Positions 23,608-32,251 of a stretch of 33,616 nt of DNA are shown here, piece after piece (positions within the stretch are counted from its first letter, which is position 1; each line of letters starts with the position of its first letter). Made by a program: the position numbers and the translations under genes. The stretch lies in assembly GCF_023656545.1 (NCBI RefSeq), contig NZ_JAMOKF010000026.1, forward strand, positions 1 through 33,616, in the 5' to 3' direction. The stretch is from Micromonospora phytophila. GTDB taxonomy: Bacteria > Actinomycetota > Actinomycetes > Mycobacteriales > Micromonosporaceae. Below the pieces are notes generated by a model. That model worked only from the letters and a program-made list of their open reading frames with translations. It was not told the origin of the DNA and searched no databases.

Positions 23608-23712
23608 GCGGAAAACCGTTCGGCTGGAGCCGCGTCGTGCCACTCGCCGAGAGGCGACCTGCACACCGACACCAGCGCCGCCCCGAGCCCACCCGGGCCC
23701 GGGGGCGGCGCT
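23608..23712 (+). ncRNA. Candidate small structured RNA
   Basis: TAAATT (23596-23601) could be a -10 box. The following 105 nt hold a small stem CGGC-TGGA-GCCG (23621-23632), a second hairpin with GTGC/GCAC outer pairing, a 3x3 internal loop and a TCGCC-GAGA-GGCGA stem with a GNRA tetraloop (23637-23664), and the terminator at 23674-23712. No good -35 box and no protein signal were found. Speculative. Confidence 0.25.
23674..23712. terminator. Hairpin after DAHP synthase gene
   Basis: Arms 23674-23684 and 23702-23712 form a perfect 11-bp stem with a 17-nt loop. It lies 10 nt beyond the DAHP synthase stop (23722) and could also end a transcript on the + strand. Confidence 0.65.
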
Positions 23713-23721
23713 GTCTGCGGA

Positions 23722-24819
23722 TCAGGCCGGCGCGGGGGCGGCGGTGCGCCGGCGGGTCCGGACCGCCTGGGCCAGGTGGGCCAGGACCTCTTCGGTGGTG
23801 TCCCAGCCGATGCAGGCGTCGGTTACCGACCGGCCGTAGGTCAGCTCACGGGTGGGGTCGAGCTCCTGCCGGCCGTCGAGCAGGAAGCTCTCCAGCATGA
23901 TGCCGACGATGCCCCGCTCTCCGGTGCCCAGCTGCGCCGCCACGTCGGCGGCCACCAGCGGCTGGTTGCGGTGGTCCTTGCCGCTGTTGGCGTGGCTGGC
24001 GTCGATGACCAGCCGCTCCGGCAGCCCGGCCGCCCGGAGCAGGTCCAGCGCGCCGGCCACCGACCCCGCGTCGTAGTTGGGTCGGCCGCCGCCGCCGCGC
24101 AGCACCAGGTGCCCGTCGGCGTTGCCCCGGGTGTGCATGATCGCCGGGGTGCCGGAGAAGTCGATGCCGGGGAAGACGTGCGGAACGCCGGCGGCGCGGA
24201 TGGCGTCCACGGCGGTGCCGATGCTGCCGTCGGGGCGGTTCTTCATCCCGATCGGCATGGACAGGCCGGAGGCGAGCTGCCGGTGCACCTGGCTCTCCAC
24301 CGTCCGGGCGCCGATCGCGCCCCACGCCACCGTGTCGGCGATGTACTGCGGGGTGATCGGGTCGAGGAACTCGCAACCCACCGGGAGGCCGAGGCGCAGC
24401 ACGTCGAGCAGGAGCGCCCGGGCGGTGCGCAGGCCCGTGTTGACGTCACCGGAGCCGTCCAGCCCCGGGTCGTTGATCAGACCCTTCCACCCCACCGTCG
24501 AACGCGGCTTCTCGAAGTAGACCCGCATCACCACCAGCAGGTCGTCGGCGAGCCGGTCGGCGGCGGCGCGGAGCCGGTGGGCGTAGTCCAGGGCGGCGGC
24601 CGGGTCGTGCACCGAGCACGGGCCGACCACCACCAGCAGGCGGTCGTCGGTGCCGTCCAGCACCCGACCGACCGCGCGCCGGCCGGTCAGCACGGCGGAG
24701 GCGAGCGGCTCGTCCAGGGGAAGTTCGTGGTGCAGCAGGGCCGGGGTGGTCAGCGGCACGACACGGTCGATCCGCTGATCACTGACCCGGTCGGTCTCCG
24801 GGGTCGTCACGGTGGGCAT
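23722..24819 (-). CDS. aroG: 3-deoxy-7-phosphoheptulonate synthase, class I
   Basis: First enzyme of the shikimate pathway: condenses phosphoenolpyruvate and erythrose 4-phosphate to DAHP. The protein has 365 residues, near the usual class I (AroG/F/H) length. Hallmarks are VVGPCSVHDP, MRVYFEKPRSTVGWKGLINDP, LPVGCEFLDPITPQYI, the SGLSMPIGMKNRPDG block, LVIDASHANSGKDH and GIMLESFLLDGRQ. This is the E. coli-like feedback-regulated type rather than the plant-like class II enzyme usual in many actinomycetes, so a second DAHP synthase elsewhere is likely. ATG at 24819 has GCGGAAG upstream. A structured leader precedes it. The gene symbol is by class; AroF or AroH would be equally valid. Confidence 0.93.
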   Translation of the reverse strand: MPTVTTPETDRVSDQRIDRVVPLTTPALLHHELPLDEPLASAVLTGRRAVGRVLDGTDDRLLVVVGPCSVHDPAAALDYAHRLRAAADRLADDLLVVMRVYFEKPRSTVGWKGLINDPGLDGSGDVNTGLRTARALLLDVLRLGLPVGCEFLDPITPQYIADTVAWGAIGARTVESQVHRQLASGLSMPIGMKNRPDGSIGTAVDAIRAAGVPHVFPGIDFSGTPAIMHTRGNADGHLVLRGGGGRPNYDAGSVAGALDLLRAAGLPERLVIDASHANSGKDHRNQPLVAADVAAQLGTGERGIVGIMLESFLLDGRQELDPTRELTYGRSVTDACIGWDTTEEVLAHLAQAVRTRRRTAAPAPA

Positions 24820-24854
24820 CCTTCCGCCGACCGATTCCCGGGGCCGGTGCCCGG

Positions 24855-24966
24855 GTCGAGCCGGCTGCTCGTACGCAAAAGGGCAGGAACGAAAGCTCCT
24901 GCCCGGCCGGCTCGACAACTGGTGACGTCAGATCATGGTGAAGTCACCGGCGGATGAGCCGGCTGC
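24855..24966 (-). promoter_or_regulatory. Attenuator-like leader of DAHP synthase gene
   Basis: On the minus strand the leader has a segment (24966-24956) that can pair with 24914-24907. It then has an outer 11-bp stem (24916-24906 with 24865-24855) enclosing an 8-bp hairpin (24904-24897 with 24888-24881) followed directly by TTTT, as in a Rho-independent terminator. Because 24956-24966 and 24858-24868 are the same 11-nt sequence, two pairings compete. A minimal ATG-ATC-TGA frame lies at 24935-24927. No aromatic-rich leader peptide was found. Confidence 0.5.
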
Positions 24967-25125
24967 CTAAACCATCGATACGAGCGCGTCACGTGGCCAA
25001 GCGTACCCGACAGGCCGGCGGAGCCTCATCAGGTCGTCGGACAACCCTCGCCTTACGTTTACCTCCATCGATGACACCGACGGTAGCCTCATCGGCACCC
25101 AGCGGGCATCTTCCAGGAGGTTCAC

Positions 25126-26280
25126 ATGGACCGTCGCACCATCCTGCGCGCCACCGCCGTCGGCGGCGCCGCCGCCTTCTCCGGCAGCCTCTGGGCCGGC
25201 GCCGCGCTGGCCGCCCCGGCGCAGCCCGGCACCAGCCCGTACGGGCCGCTCGGCGCCGCCGACGCCAACGGCATCCAGCTCCCCGCCGGCTTCACCAGCC
25301 GGGTGATCGCCCGCTCCCGGCAGGCGGTGCCCGGGACGTCGTACACCTGGCACGACGCGCCCGACGGCGGCGCCTGCTTCGTCGCCGGCACCGGCTGGAT
25401 CTACGTCTCGAACTCCGAGATCTCCACCACCGGCGGGGTCTCCGCCGTGCGCTTCAACGCCGACGGCAGCATCGGCTCGGCGTACCGGATCCTGTCCAAC
25501 ACCAACCGCAACTGCGCGGGCGGCGCGACGCCGTGGGGCACCTGGCTCTCCGGGGAGGAGGTCAGCCGGGGCTACGTCTACGAGACGTACCCGCAGGGCG
25601 GCAAGGCCGGCGTGCGACGGGCGGCGATGGGGCGCTTCACCCACGAGGCCGCGGCCTGCGATCCGGACCGCAGGGTGATCTACCTGACCGAGGACGAGAG
25701 CACCGGGTGCTTCTACCGGTTCCGGCCGACCACCTGGGGCGACCTCTCCGCAGGCACCCTGGAGGTGCTGGTCGCCGGCACGGCCACCAGCGGCCCGGTG
25801 AGCTGGGCGCGGGTGCCCGACCCGGACGGCTACCCGACCGCCACCCGCAGCCAGGTCTCCGGCGCGAAGCGCTTCAACGGCGGCGAGGGCTGCTGGTACG
25901 CCGGCGGGACCTGCTGGTTCACCACCAAGGGCGACAACCGGGTCTGGGCGTACGACGCGGTCAACCAGCGCATCGATCTGACGTACGACGACTCGCTGGT
26001 CACCGGGACGGCCCCGCTGACCGGGGTGGACAACATCACCGGCGCGCGCTCCGGCGACCTGTACGTGGCCGAGGACGGCGGCAACATGGAGATCGTTCTG
26101 ATCACGCCGGGCGACGTGGTCGCCCCGTTCCTGCGCATCACCGGGCAGTCGTCGTCGGAGATCTGCGGGCCGGCGTTCTCGCCCGACGGCAGCCGGTTCT
26201 ACTTCTCGTCGCAGCGCGGCACCTCCGGCTCCTCCTCCGGCGGCATCACCTACGAGGTGCGCGGCCCGTTCCGCGCCTGA
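25126..26280 (+). CDS. PhoX/DUF839-family phosphatase, Tat-exported
   Basis: Exported protein of 384 residues of the PhoX-like alkaline phosphatase family (DUF839). The N-terminus has a Tat-type signal (MDRRTILRATAVGG, then a hydrophobic stretch to ALAAPA). Conserved features are CAGGATPWGTWLSGEE, MGRFTHEAAACDPDR, IYLTEDESTGCFYRF and, late, YVAEDGGNMEIVLI, matching the calcium- and iron-binding blocks of PhoX. It probably releases phosphate from organic phosphomonoesters outside the cell. It is shorter than classical PhoX, so specificity is uncertain. ATG at 25126 has CAGGAGG upstream. A GTTTACC element near 25058 resembles one PHO-box unit, but a second unit is not clear. Confidence 0.88.
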   Translation: MDRRTILRATAVGGAAAFSGSLWAGAALAAPAQPGTSPYGPLGAADANGIQLPAGFTSRVIARSRQAVPGTSYTWHDAPDGGACFVAGTGWIYVSNSEISTTGGVSAVRFNADGSIGSAYRILSNTNRNCAGGATPWGTWLSGEEVSRGYVYETYPQGGKAGVRRAAMGRFTHEAAACDPDRRVIYLTEDESTGCFYRFRPTTWGDLSAGTLEVLVAGTATSGPVSWARVPDPDGYPTATRSQVSGAKRFNGGEGCWYAGGTCWFTTKGDNRVWAYDAVNQRIDLTYDDSLVTGTAPLTGVDNITGARSGDLYVAEDGGNMEIVLITPGDVVAPFLRITGQSSSEICGPAFSPDGSRFYFSSQRGTSGSSSGGITYEVRGPFRA

Positions 26281-26304
26281 CGCCTGCCTGATCGGGTTCG
26301 ATCC

Positions 26305-26333
26305 GGTGGCCTCCGCCAACCCCGGAGGCCACC
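26305..26333 (+). terminator. Hairpin after PhoX-like gene
   Basis: Perfect 11-bp stem (26305-26315 with 26323-26333) and a 7-nt loop, 24 nt after the stop codon. Confidence 0.75.
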
Positions 26334-26397
26334 GTCTCGGTGATCGAGCGCGGGTCATGCGGCGTGCGCGGCGCGCGCACGGGGTATGTGGGCCGAC

Positions 26398-26613
26398 ATG
26401 AGCCACGAGCAGAGCGACCAGGAACGGGTGGAGTCCCGCGCACACCTGCTGCCCGAGGAGGCGGCCGTCGGCAGCGAAGACGCGGAGGCGCAGGCCGACG
26501 CCATCCTGACGGAGTCGGACATCCGCGAGGAGGACCGCAACGCCGCGCCGGACACCTTCCTGGAGCGGCGTACCTCCGATCAGACGGTGACCGCGAGCGA
26601 GCCGCCGGACTGA
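26398..26613 (+). CDS. Small acidic hydrophilic protein
   Basis: A 71-residue protein without hydrophobic segments, rich in E, D, S and A (ESRAHLLPEEAAVGSEDAEAQADAILTESDIREEDRN), probably helical or disordered. No family recognised. ATG at 26398 is preferred over ATG at 26386 because a TATGTG box lies 7 nt upstream, consistent with a leaderless mRNA. The last 34 nt overlap the 3' end of the convergent gene at 26580. Confidence 0.6.
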   Translation: MSHEQSDQERVESRAHLLPEEAAVGSEDAEAQADAILTESDIREEDRNAAPDTFLERRTSDQTVTASEPPD

Positions 26614-27317
26614 GTCGCGCCCCGCGCCCGTTGCGAGCCCCGGTAGGTGTGCTCGCGCAGCCAGGTGAGCGGGCCGGCCGCCCGCAGCCCGGCCGGCAGG
26701 TTGCCGATCGGGTCGAAGGCCAGCGCCGCGTCCTCCCGGGCGCTGAGCTGGGCGCCGATGCTGACCTGTCCGAACGGCCGCCACGGCCCGACCGCGGACG
26801 CGACCGCGAGCACCAGGCGCGGCGCGTCCGCCGCGGCCGCGGCGGCCAGTTGGGCCAGGCTGCGCCCCAGGTCGGGCGAGTCCGGGTCGGCCAGCGCGGC
26901 CAGGAAGAGCCGCCGCCGACCCGAGCGGAACGGCATGATCGTGCTGTACGTCCCGGCGAAGCGCCGCCGGGGCAGCGGCAGGTGCCGGAGTACCGGCGCG
27001 GCCCCGCTGGAACTGACCAGCAGGTCGAACGGCCTGCCCTCGCCCGGCTGCACCCGGACGGCCAGCCCGAGCACGTCTGGCCAACTGCCGGGGGTGGGCA
27101 CCCCCTTGGAGAGCCGGAGGGTCGCCGGGTAGCGGCCGGGGCGGTCCAGCAACGCGACCCCGGTCGGCGGTCCCGGCGTACCCCACACCGTCACCTCGCC
27201 GGCGAAGGAGCGGCCGGCCGGGTGCAGCAGGCGGGCCCGGCGCAGCCGGGTCAGGGCGGCGCTCGCGCGTTCGACGGCGACGGCGGCCCGGTCGGAGAGG
27301 GTGGCGGCAGGCGGCAT
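26580..27317 (-). CDS. Catalase-superfamily-like protein (often labelled phosphodiesterase)
   Basis: Protein of 245 residues. The order LLHPAGRSFAGEVTVWG, PTGVALLDRPGRYPATLRLSKG, then PDVLGLAVRV and FDLLVSSSG follows the N-terminal half of heme catalases (R-x-H-x-x-G, then RfS and D-x-x-G-x-AvrF), which is why I place it near the SrpA/catalase superfamily. The catalytic histidine may be H in LLHPAG. The heme-binding tyrosine region of true catalases is not evident, so activity is uncertain. ATG at 27317 gives a start without Shine-Dalgarno; GTG at 27356 would add 13 residues. Confidence 0.6.
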   Translation of the reverse strand: MPPAATLSDRAAVAVERASAALTRLRRARLLHPAGRSFAGEVTVWGTPGPPTGVALLDRPGRYPATLRLSKGVPTPGSWPDVLGLAVRVQPGEGRPFDLLVSSSGAAPVLRHLPLPRRRFAGTYSTIMPFRSGRRRLFLAALADPDSPDLGRSLAQLAAAAAADAPRLVLAVASAVGPWRPFGQVSIGAQLSAREDAALAFDPIGNLPAGLRAAGPLTWLREHTYRGSQRARGATQSGGSLAVTV

Positions 27318-27390
27318 GACCACCCGGTACCCGGCGCTGCGCCGTCGATGCCTCACTGCGACGCGTCACGTTTCCGCCCGTCTGATCGGA

Positions 27391-27396
27391 TAGCGT
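27391..27396 (+). promoter_or_regulatory. -10 box (TAGCGT) for leaderless M16 mRNA
   Basis: TAGCGT is followed by 6 nt and ATG at 27403. Same box as at 13468 and 14949. Confidence 0.5.
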
Positions 27397-27402
27397 CGTG
27401 CC

Positions 27403-28695
27403 ATGCCCGACAGCGGTTACCCCTGGCCCATCGAGACGACCCGACTGGACAACGGCCTGCGCGTAGTGGTGAGCGAGGACCGCACCGCCCCCGCGGTGGC
27501 GGTGAACCTCTGGTACGACGTCGGCTCCCGACACGAGCCGGAGGGGCAGACGGGCTTCGCCCACCTCTTCGAGCACCTGATGTTCGAGGGCTCGGTCAAC
27601 GTGGCCAAGACCGAGCACATGAAGCTGGTGCAGGGCGCCGGCGGCTCGCTCAACGCCACCACCAACCCGGACCGCACCAACTACTTCGAGACCGTCCCGG
27701 CCGAGCACCTGGAGTTGGCGCTCTGGCTGGAGGCGGACCGGATGGGCGGCCTGGTCCCGGCGCTGACCCAGGAGACGCTGGACAACCAGCGGGACGTGGT
27801 CAAGAACGAGCGGCGCCAGCGCTACGAGAACGTCCCCTACGGCGACGCCTGGCTGCGGCTGCTGCCGCTGCTCTATCCGCCCGGGCACCCCTACCACCAC
27901 GCGACGATCGGCTCGATGGCCGACCTGAACGCCGCCGACCTGGCCACCTTCCAGGCCTTCCACTCCACGTACTACGCGCCCAACAACGCGGTGCTCACCG
28001 TGGTGGGCGACGCCTCGGCCGCCGAGGTGTTCGCGCTGGCCGACAAGTACTTCGGCGCACTTCCGGCCCTGGAGGAGATTCCGGCCGCGCCGGACGGGCG
28101 TACCGTCGCGGGCACCGGCCGGCCCGCCGTGGAGACCGTCACCACGGACGTGCCTGCGCCGCGCGTCTACGTCGCGCACCGCACCCACCCCTTCGGCAGC
28201 CCCGGCTACGACGTGGTGACCGTGCTCGCCACCGTCCTGGGCAGCGGGCGGGGCAGCCGCCTCTACCAGCGCCTCGCCGACGGGGAGCGGATCGCCCAGC
28301 CGGACCTGGTCGGGGCGTACGGGGTGGACCTGGCGCATGCGCCGGCGCCGCTGATCGCGACCGCCACGGCCCGCCCCGGGGTGAGCGGCGAACGGCTGGC
28401 CGCCGGGCTGGCCGAGGTGGTCGACGAGCTTGCCAGCGTGCCGGTCACCGCCGCCGAGCTGGACCGGGCCAAGGCGCTGCTGAGCACGGCCTGGTGGCGG
28501 CAGATGTCCACGGTGGACGGTCGCGCGGACACGCTGGGCCGCTACGCCACCCAGTTCGGCGATCCGGCGAAGGCCGCCGACCGGCTGCCCGCGTGGCTCG
28601 CGGTGACCGCCGAGCAGATCGCCGAGGCCGCGGCCGAGGTGCTCGCCGCCGACGACCGGGCGATCCTGACCTACCTGCCCGAGCAGGGCCGGTGA
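27403..28695 (+). CDS. M16-family zinc metallopeptidase, catalytic subunit
   Basis: Zinc peptidase of 430 residues. The inverted zinc motif HxxEH is H54-L-F-E57-H58 in FAHLFEHLMFEG, and the distal glutamate is E136 in KNERRQRYEN. The active-site flanking blocks LNATTNPDRTNYFETVP and the C-terminal M16 domain (VLGSGRGSRLYQRLAD) are present. Such proteins degrade peptides or process proteins in a clam-shell chamber formed by two subunits; no signal peptide is seen. It is followed by an M16 partner lacking the zinc motif, which together should form a heterodimer. The mRNA is probably leaderless. Confidence 0.93.
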   Translation: MPDSGYPWPIETTRLDNGLRVVVSEDRTAPAVAVNLWYDVGSRHEPEGQTGFAHLFEHLMFEGSVNVAKTEHMKLVQGAGGSLNATTNPDRTNYFETVPAEHLELALWLEADRMGGLVPALTQETLDNQRDVVKNERRQRYENVPYGDAWLRLLPLLYPPGHPYHHATIGSMADLNAADLATFQAFHSTYYAPNNAVLTVVGDASAAEVFALADKYFGALPALEEIPAAPDGRTVAGTGRPAVETVTTDVPAPRVYVAHRTHPFGSPGYDVVTVLATVLGSGRGSRLYQRLADGERIAQPDLVGAYGVDLAHAPAPLIATATARPGVSGERLAAGLAEVVDELASVPVTAAELDRAKALLSTAWWRQMSTVDGRADTLGRYATQFGDPAKAADRLPAWLAVTAEQIAEAAAEVLAADDRAILTYLPEQGR

Positions 28696-28763
28696 GCGCG
28701 ACGAGTGCGCGGCGCGACCCGCAGCACGCCAGCCCCGCAGTGGTGAACGAGAGGAAGCTCTGA
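28692..28763 (+). CDS. 23-codon ORF bridging the two M16 genes
   Basis: GTG at 28692 overlaps the upstream TGA as GTGA; after 23 codons the TGA at 28761-28763 overlaps the next ATG as TGATG. The peptide is basic (VSATSARRDPQHASPAVVNERKL). It would let ribosomes pass from one M16 gene to the next, or is a chance frame. The downstream Shine-Dalgarno GAGAGGAAG lies in its last codons. Confidence 0.3.
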   Translation: MSATSARRDPQHASPAVVNERKL

Positions 28764-30109
28764 TGACGCTGATCGCCGTCCGTCCCGGCGCGGGCGCCGC
28801 CCGCCCGTACCGGTTCCCGCAGGTGGTCCGCCGCACCGTGGCCGGCGGTCAGGTGGTCGCCGCGCACCTGCCGGGGCAGAACCTCGCCGTCGCGCTGCTG
28901 CTGCTCGACGCCGGCGCCGGTCGTGAGCCGGCCGGCAAGGAAGGGCTCGGCGGCGTGCTCGCCAAGGCCCTGGAGGAGGGGACCGCGCAGCGGGACGCCA
29001 CCGCGTACGCGCTGGCGATCGAGGCGCTCGGCACCGAGCTGGTGACCGGGCTGGACTGGGACTCCTTCCAGGTCAGCGTGCAGGTGCCGGTGGAGCGGCT
29101 GAGCGCCGCGGTCGAGCTGCTCGCCGAGGCCGTCCGGACGCCCCGGCTGGATCCGGACGACGTCCGTCGGGTCCGCGACGACGAGGCCACCGCGCTGCGG
29201 ATGGAGTGGGCCAATCCCGGCCCGCGCGCCGACGCGGCGCTGCGCGCCGACCTGTTCGGGGCGGACAACCGCTGGGGCCGCCCGATGTACGGCGACCCGG
29301 ACTCGGTGGCCGCCCTGGACGTCGAGGACGTCACCGTCTTCCACTCCGAGTGGTTCATCCGGCCCGGCACCCTGGTCGTCGCCGGTGACCTGGACCGGCT
29401 CGACCTGGACGCGCTGGGCGCGGCGGCGTTCGCCGGCACCGGCGGTGGGCCGGTGGAGCGGGGTGGCCCGATCGAGGTGGCGCCCCGCCCGGGGCGCCGG
29501 ATCATCCTGGTGGACCGGCCCGGCTCGGTGCAGTCCACGCTGCGGTTGGGGCATCCCTCCCCGCACCGCGCCCACCCCGACCACGTGCCGATGACCCTCG
29601 CCGGCACGGTGCTCGGCGGGGCGTTCACCTCCCGGCTCAACCACCTCATCCGCGAGGTGCGCGGCTACACGTACGGCATCCGGGGCGACTTCGCCTCCTC
29701 CCGCCGGTTCGGCCGGTTCGCGGTCAGCTCCGGCGTGCAGACCGCGGTGACCGCGCCGGCCCTGGTCGAGGCGGTCGGCGAGATCACCCGTACCCGGGAG
29801 ACCGGGGTGACCGAGGAGGAGCTGGCGGTGGCGCGGTCCTGGCGGGCCGGTCAGCTCTCGGTCGAGTTGCAGAGCCCCCGGGCGATCGCCTCCGCGCTGA
29901 CCACCCTGGTGGTGCACGACCTGCCGGACGACTACCACGCCCGGCTGCGCGAGTCGCTGCTCGCGGCCGACGTGGCGCAGGTCTCCGCGGCGGCCGCCAC
30001 GCACCTGCGCCCGGAGGAGCTGACCCTGGTGGTCGAGGGCGACGCGGCGGTGATCCGCGACGACCTCACCGCCACCGGCCTCGGCGACCTGGTCGACCAC
30101 CACTCCTGA
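28763..30109 (+). CDS. M16-family peptidase-like protein, non-catalytic subunit
   Basis: Protein of 448 residues with the M16 fold. In place of HxxEH it has GGVLAKALEEGT (residues 63-74), so it cannot bind zinc. The Arg-Tyr pair used by the partner subunit to hold the substrate is present in LIREVRGYTYGIRGDF (about 295-310). This asymmetry is the known M16B arrangement in which the catalytic subunit and an RY-bearing partner form one active site. ATG at 28763 is reached by the TGATG overlap described for the bridging ORF. Confidence 0.92.
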   Translation: MTLIAVRPGAGAARPYRFPQVVRRTVAGGQVVAAHLPGQNLAVALLLLDAGAGREPAGKEGLGGVLAKALEEGTAQRDATAYALAIEALGTELVTGLDWDSFQVSVQVPVERLSAAVELLAEAVRTPRLDPDDVRRVRDDEATALRMEWANPGPRADAALRADLFGADNRWGRPMYGDPDSVAALDVEDVTVFHSEWFIRPGTLVVAGDLDRLDLDALGAAAFAGTGGGPVERGGPIEVAPRPGRRIILVDRPGSVQSTLRLGHPSPHRAHPDHVPMTLAGTVLGGAFTSRLNHLIREVRGYTYGIRGDFASSRRFGRFAVSSGVQTAVTAPALVEAVGEITRTRETGVTEEELAVARSWRAGQLSVELQSPRAIASALTTLVVHDLPDDYHARLRESLLAADVAQVSAAAATHLRPEELTLVVEGDAAVIRDDLTATGLGDLVDHHS

Positions 30110-30122
30110 CCCGCCCCCGGGC

Positions 30123-30198
30123 CCGCCCCGTCGCCCCTGGGGCTTGTCGTCTGATCGATCTCCGGATCGGCACGACAGGCCCCAGGCCTGCGGGGCGG
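30123..30198 (+). terminator. Nested stem-loop after the M16 operon
   Basis: An outer 8-bp stem (30123-30130 with 30191-30198) encloses a 15-bp stem with one G/T pair (30136-30150 with 30172-30186). The inner loop contains CGATC-TCCG-GATCG. It starts 14 nt after the M16 stop. Confidence 0.65.
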
Positions 30199-30243
30199 CG
30201 GTGTGATGTGGGTCGCGCGGGCGGTGGCGAGCCGCGGGACGCC

Positions 30244-30264
30244 GGGGAGGGGTCCGGGGTGGGG
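30244..30264 (+). other. G-quadruplex-type motif
   Basis: Four runs of exactly four G separated by loops of 1, 3 and 1 nt. This is a canonical four-tetrad motif on the + strand, 184 nt before asd. Folding in vivo is unknown. Confidence 0.55.
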
Positions 30265-30387
30265 ATGTTGTGGTGTGGCGGGTGGGTGGCCGCAGGATCT
30301 TTCGGCCCGCCCGGGGCGCGGGGTGGCGTCGTTGCGGGACGGGCAGCGGACCGGGTGACCGAGGCCACGGCCCGAACCGGTCCGTGA

Positions 30388-31473
<1,086 letters not shown>

Positions 31474-31477
31474 CGTG

Positions 31478-31520
31478 CCCCGTCCGACGCCGACCCCGGA
31501 CCGGGCGGCGTCGGACGGGG
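31478..31520 (+). terminator. Hairpin after asd
   Basis: Perfect 14-bp stem (31478-31491 with 31507-31520) with a 15-nt loop, 4 nt after the asd stop. Confidence 0.75.
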
Positions 31521-31657
31521 TCGGGGACGGGCTTGCGGGTGGCGCGGGCGGTCAGGAACTCCTCGACCATCCCCTCCCGTCCGCCGACTGGGCTGTGGCC
31601 ACCGGACCACCGTGCTTGGATGGACTCCGGCGAGGACTGCTCGATGTGGAGGATGCC

Positions 31658-32098
31658 GTGCCCGAGGACCAGGCCCAGCGCGCCCTGACCGACCTCATCG
31701 CCGGCCGCTGGCTCGGCGTCCTGGCCACCGTCAAGCGGGACGGGCGCCCCCAGCTGTCCAACGTGGTCTACTCCTTCGACCGGGAGCAGGGGCTGATCCG
31801 CGTCTCGGTCACCGACGGCCGCGCCAAGACCGCCAACCTGCGCCGTGACCCCCGGGCCAGCTTCCACGTCAGCAGTGACGACGGCTGGGCGTACGCGGTG
31901 GCGGAGGCGCGGGCGGAGCTGACCCCGGTCGCCCGCCAGACGGGCGACGCGACCGTCGACGAGCTGGTCGGGCTCTACCGGGCGGTGCAGGGCGAACACC
32001 CGGACTGGGACGACTTCCGGCGGGCGATGGTCGCCGAGGGACGGCTGGTGCTGCGTCTGCACGTGGAGCGCGTCTACGGCATGCCCCCGCGCGGCTGA
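31658..32098 (+). CDS. PPOX-class F420-dependent oxidoreductase
   Basis: Small split-barrel flavin/deazaflavin enzyme of 146 residues. The motifs WLGVLATVKRDGRPQLSNV, RVSVTDGRAKTANLRRDPRA and DDGWAYAVAEARAEL match the Rv1155-like family that uses cofactor F420, consistent with an actinobacterium. The family acts on biliverdin, nitro compounds and other substrates; the one here is unknown. GTG at 31658 is chosen because GGAGG lies 5 nt upstream. An in-frame GTG at 31646 and a longer frame to 31475 have no comparable site. Confidence 0.88.
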   Translation: MPEDQAQRALTDLIAGRWLGVLATVKRDGRPQLSNVVYSFDREQGLIRVSVTDGRAKTANLRRDPRASFHVSSDDGWAYAVAEARAELTPVARQTGDATVDELVGLYRAVQGEHPDWDDFRRAMVAEGRLVLRLHVERVYGMPPRG

Positions 32099-32143
32099 CG
32101 GCTCCGGGCCCCGGCGAGCCGGGTGGCCGGTCCGCGGGGGCGG

Positions 32144-32251
32144 TCAGCCGGGCGGGACGACCGTGACGCCGGGCCAGCGCTGCGCCGGGCGGTGGCGGGC
32201 CAGCCGTTCCCGGGACCGGGCCACGTCGACGCGGGCCGGATTGTGCCGTCA
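32144..32251 (-). pseudogene. C-terminal remnant of the nucleotidyltransferase, beyond an in-frame TGA
   Basis: In the same frame, after the TGA at 32249-32251, an open stretch of 34 codons runs to a stop at 32144. It reads RHNPARVDVARSRERL, then RHRPAQRWPGVTVVPPG. This looks like the normal C-terminus of the COG3575 family, where I expect VWRHNP or a similar sequence at the TGA. The TGA probably replaces TGG (Trp). Confidence 0.6.

Noticed and set aside
25050..25075. PHO box before the PhoX-like gene
   Set aside because: Only one GTTTACC unit is seen; the second direct repeat 11 nt away does not match.
26286..26310. tRNA-like GGGTTCGATCC after the PhoX-like gene
   Set aside because: No acceptor, D-arm or anticodon arm surrounds it; the region is a simple terminator.
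24967..28836. A 1289-codon open frame on the minus strand across the PhoX-like, catalase-like and M16 genes
   Set aside because: Same codon-bias shadow; no recognisable domain and it spans several genuine genes on the other strand and frame.
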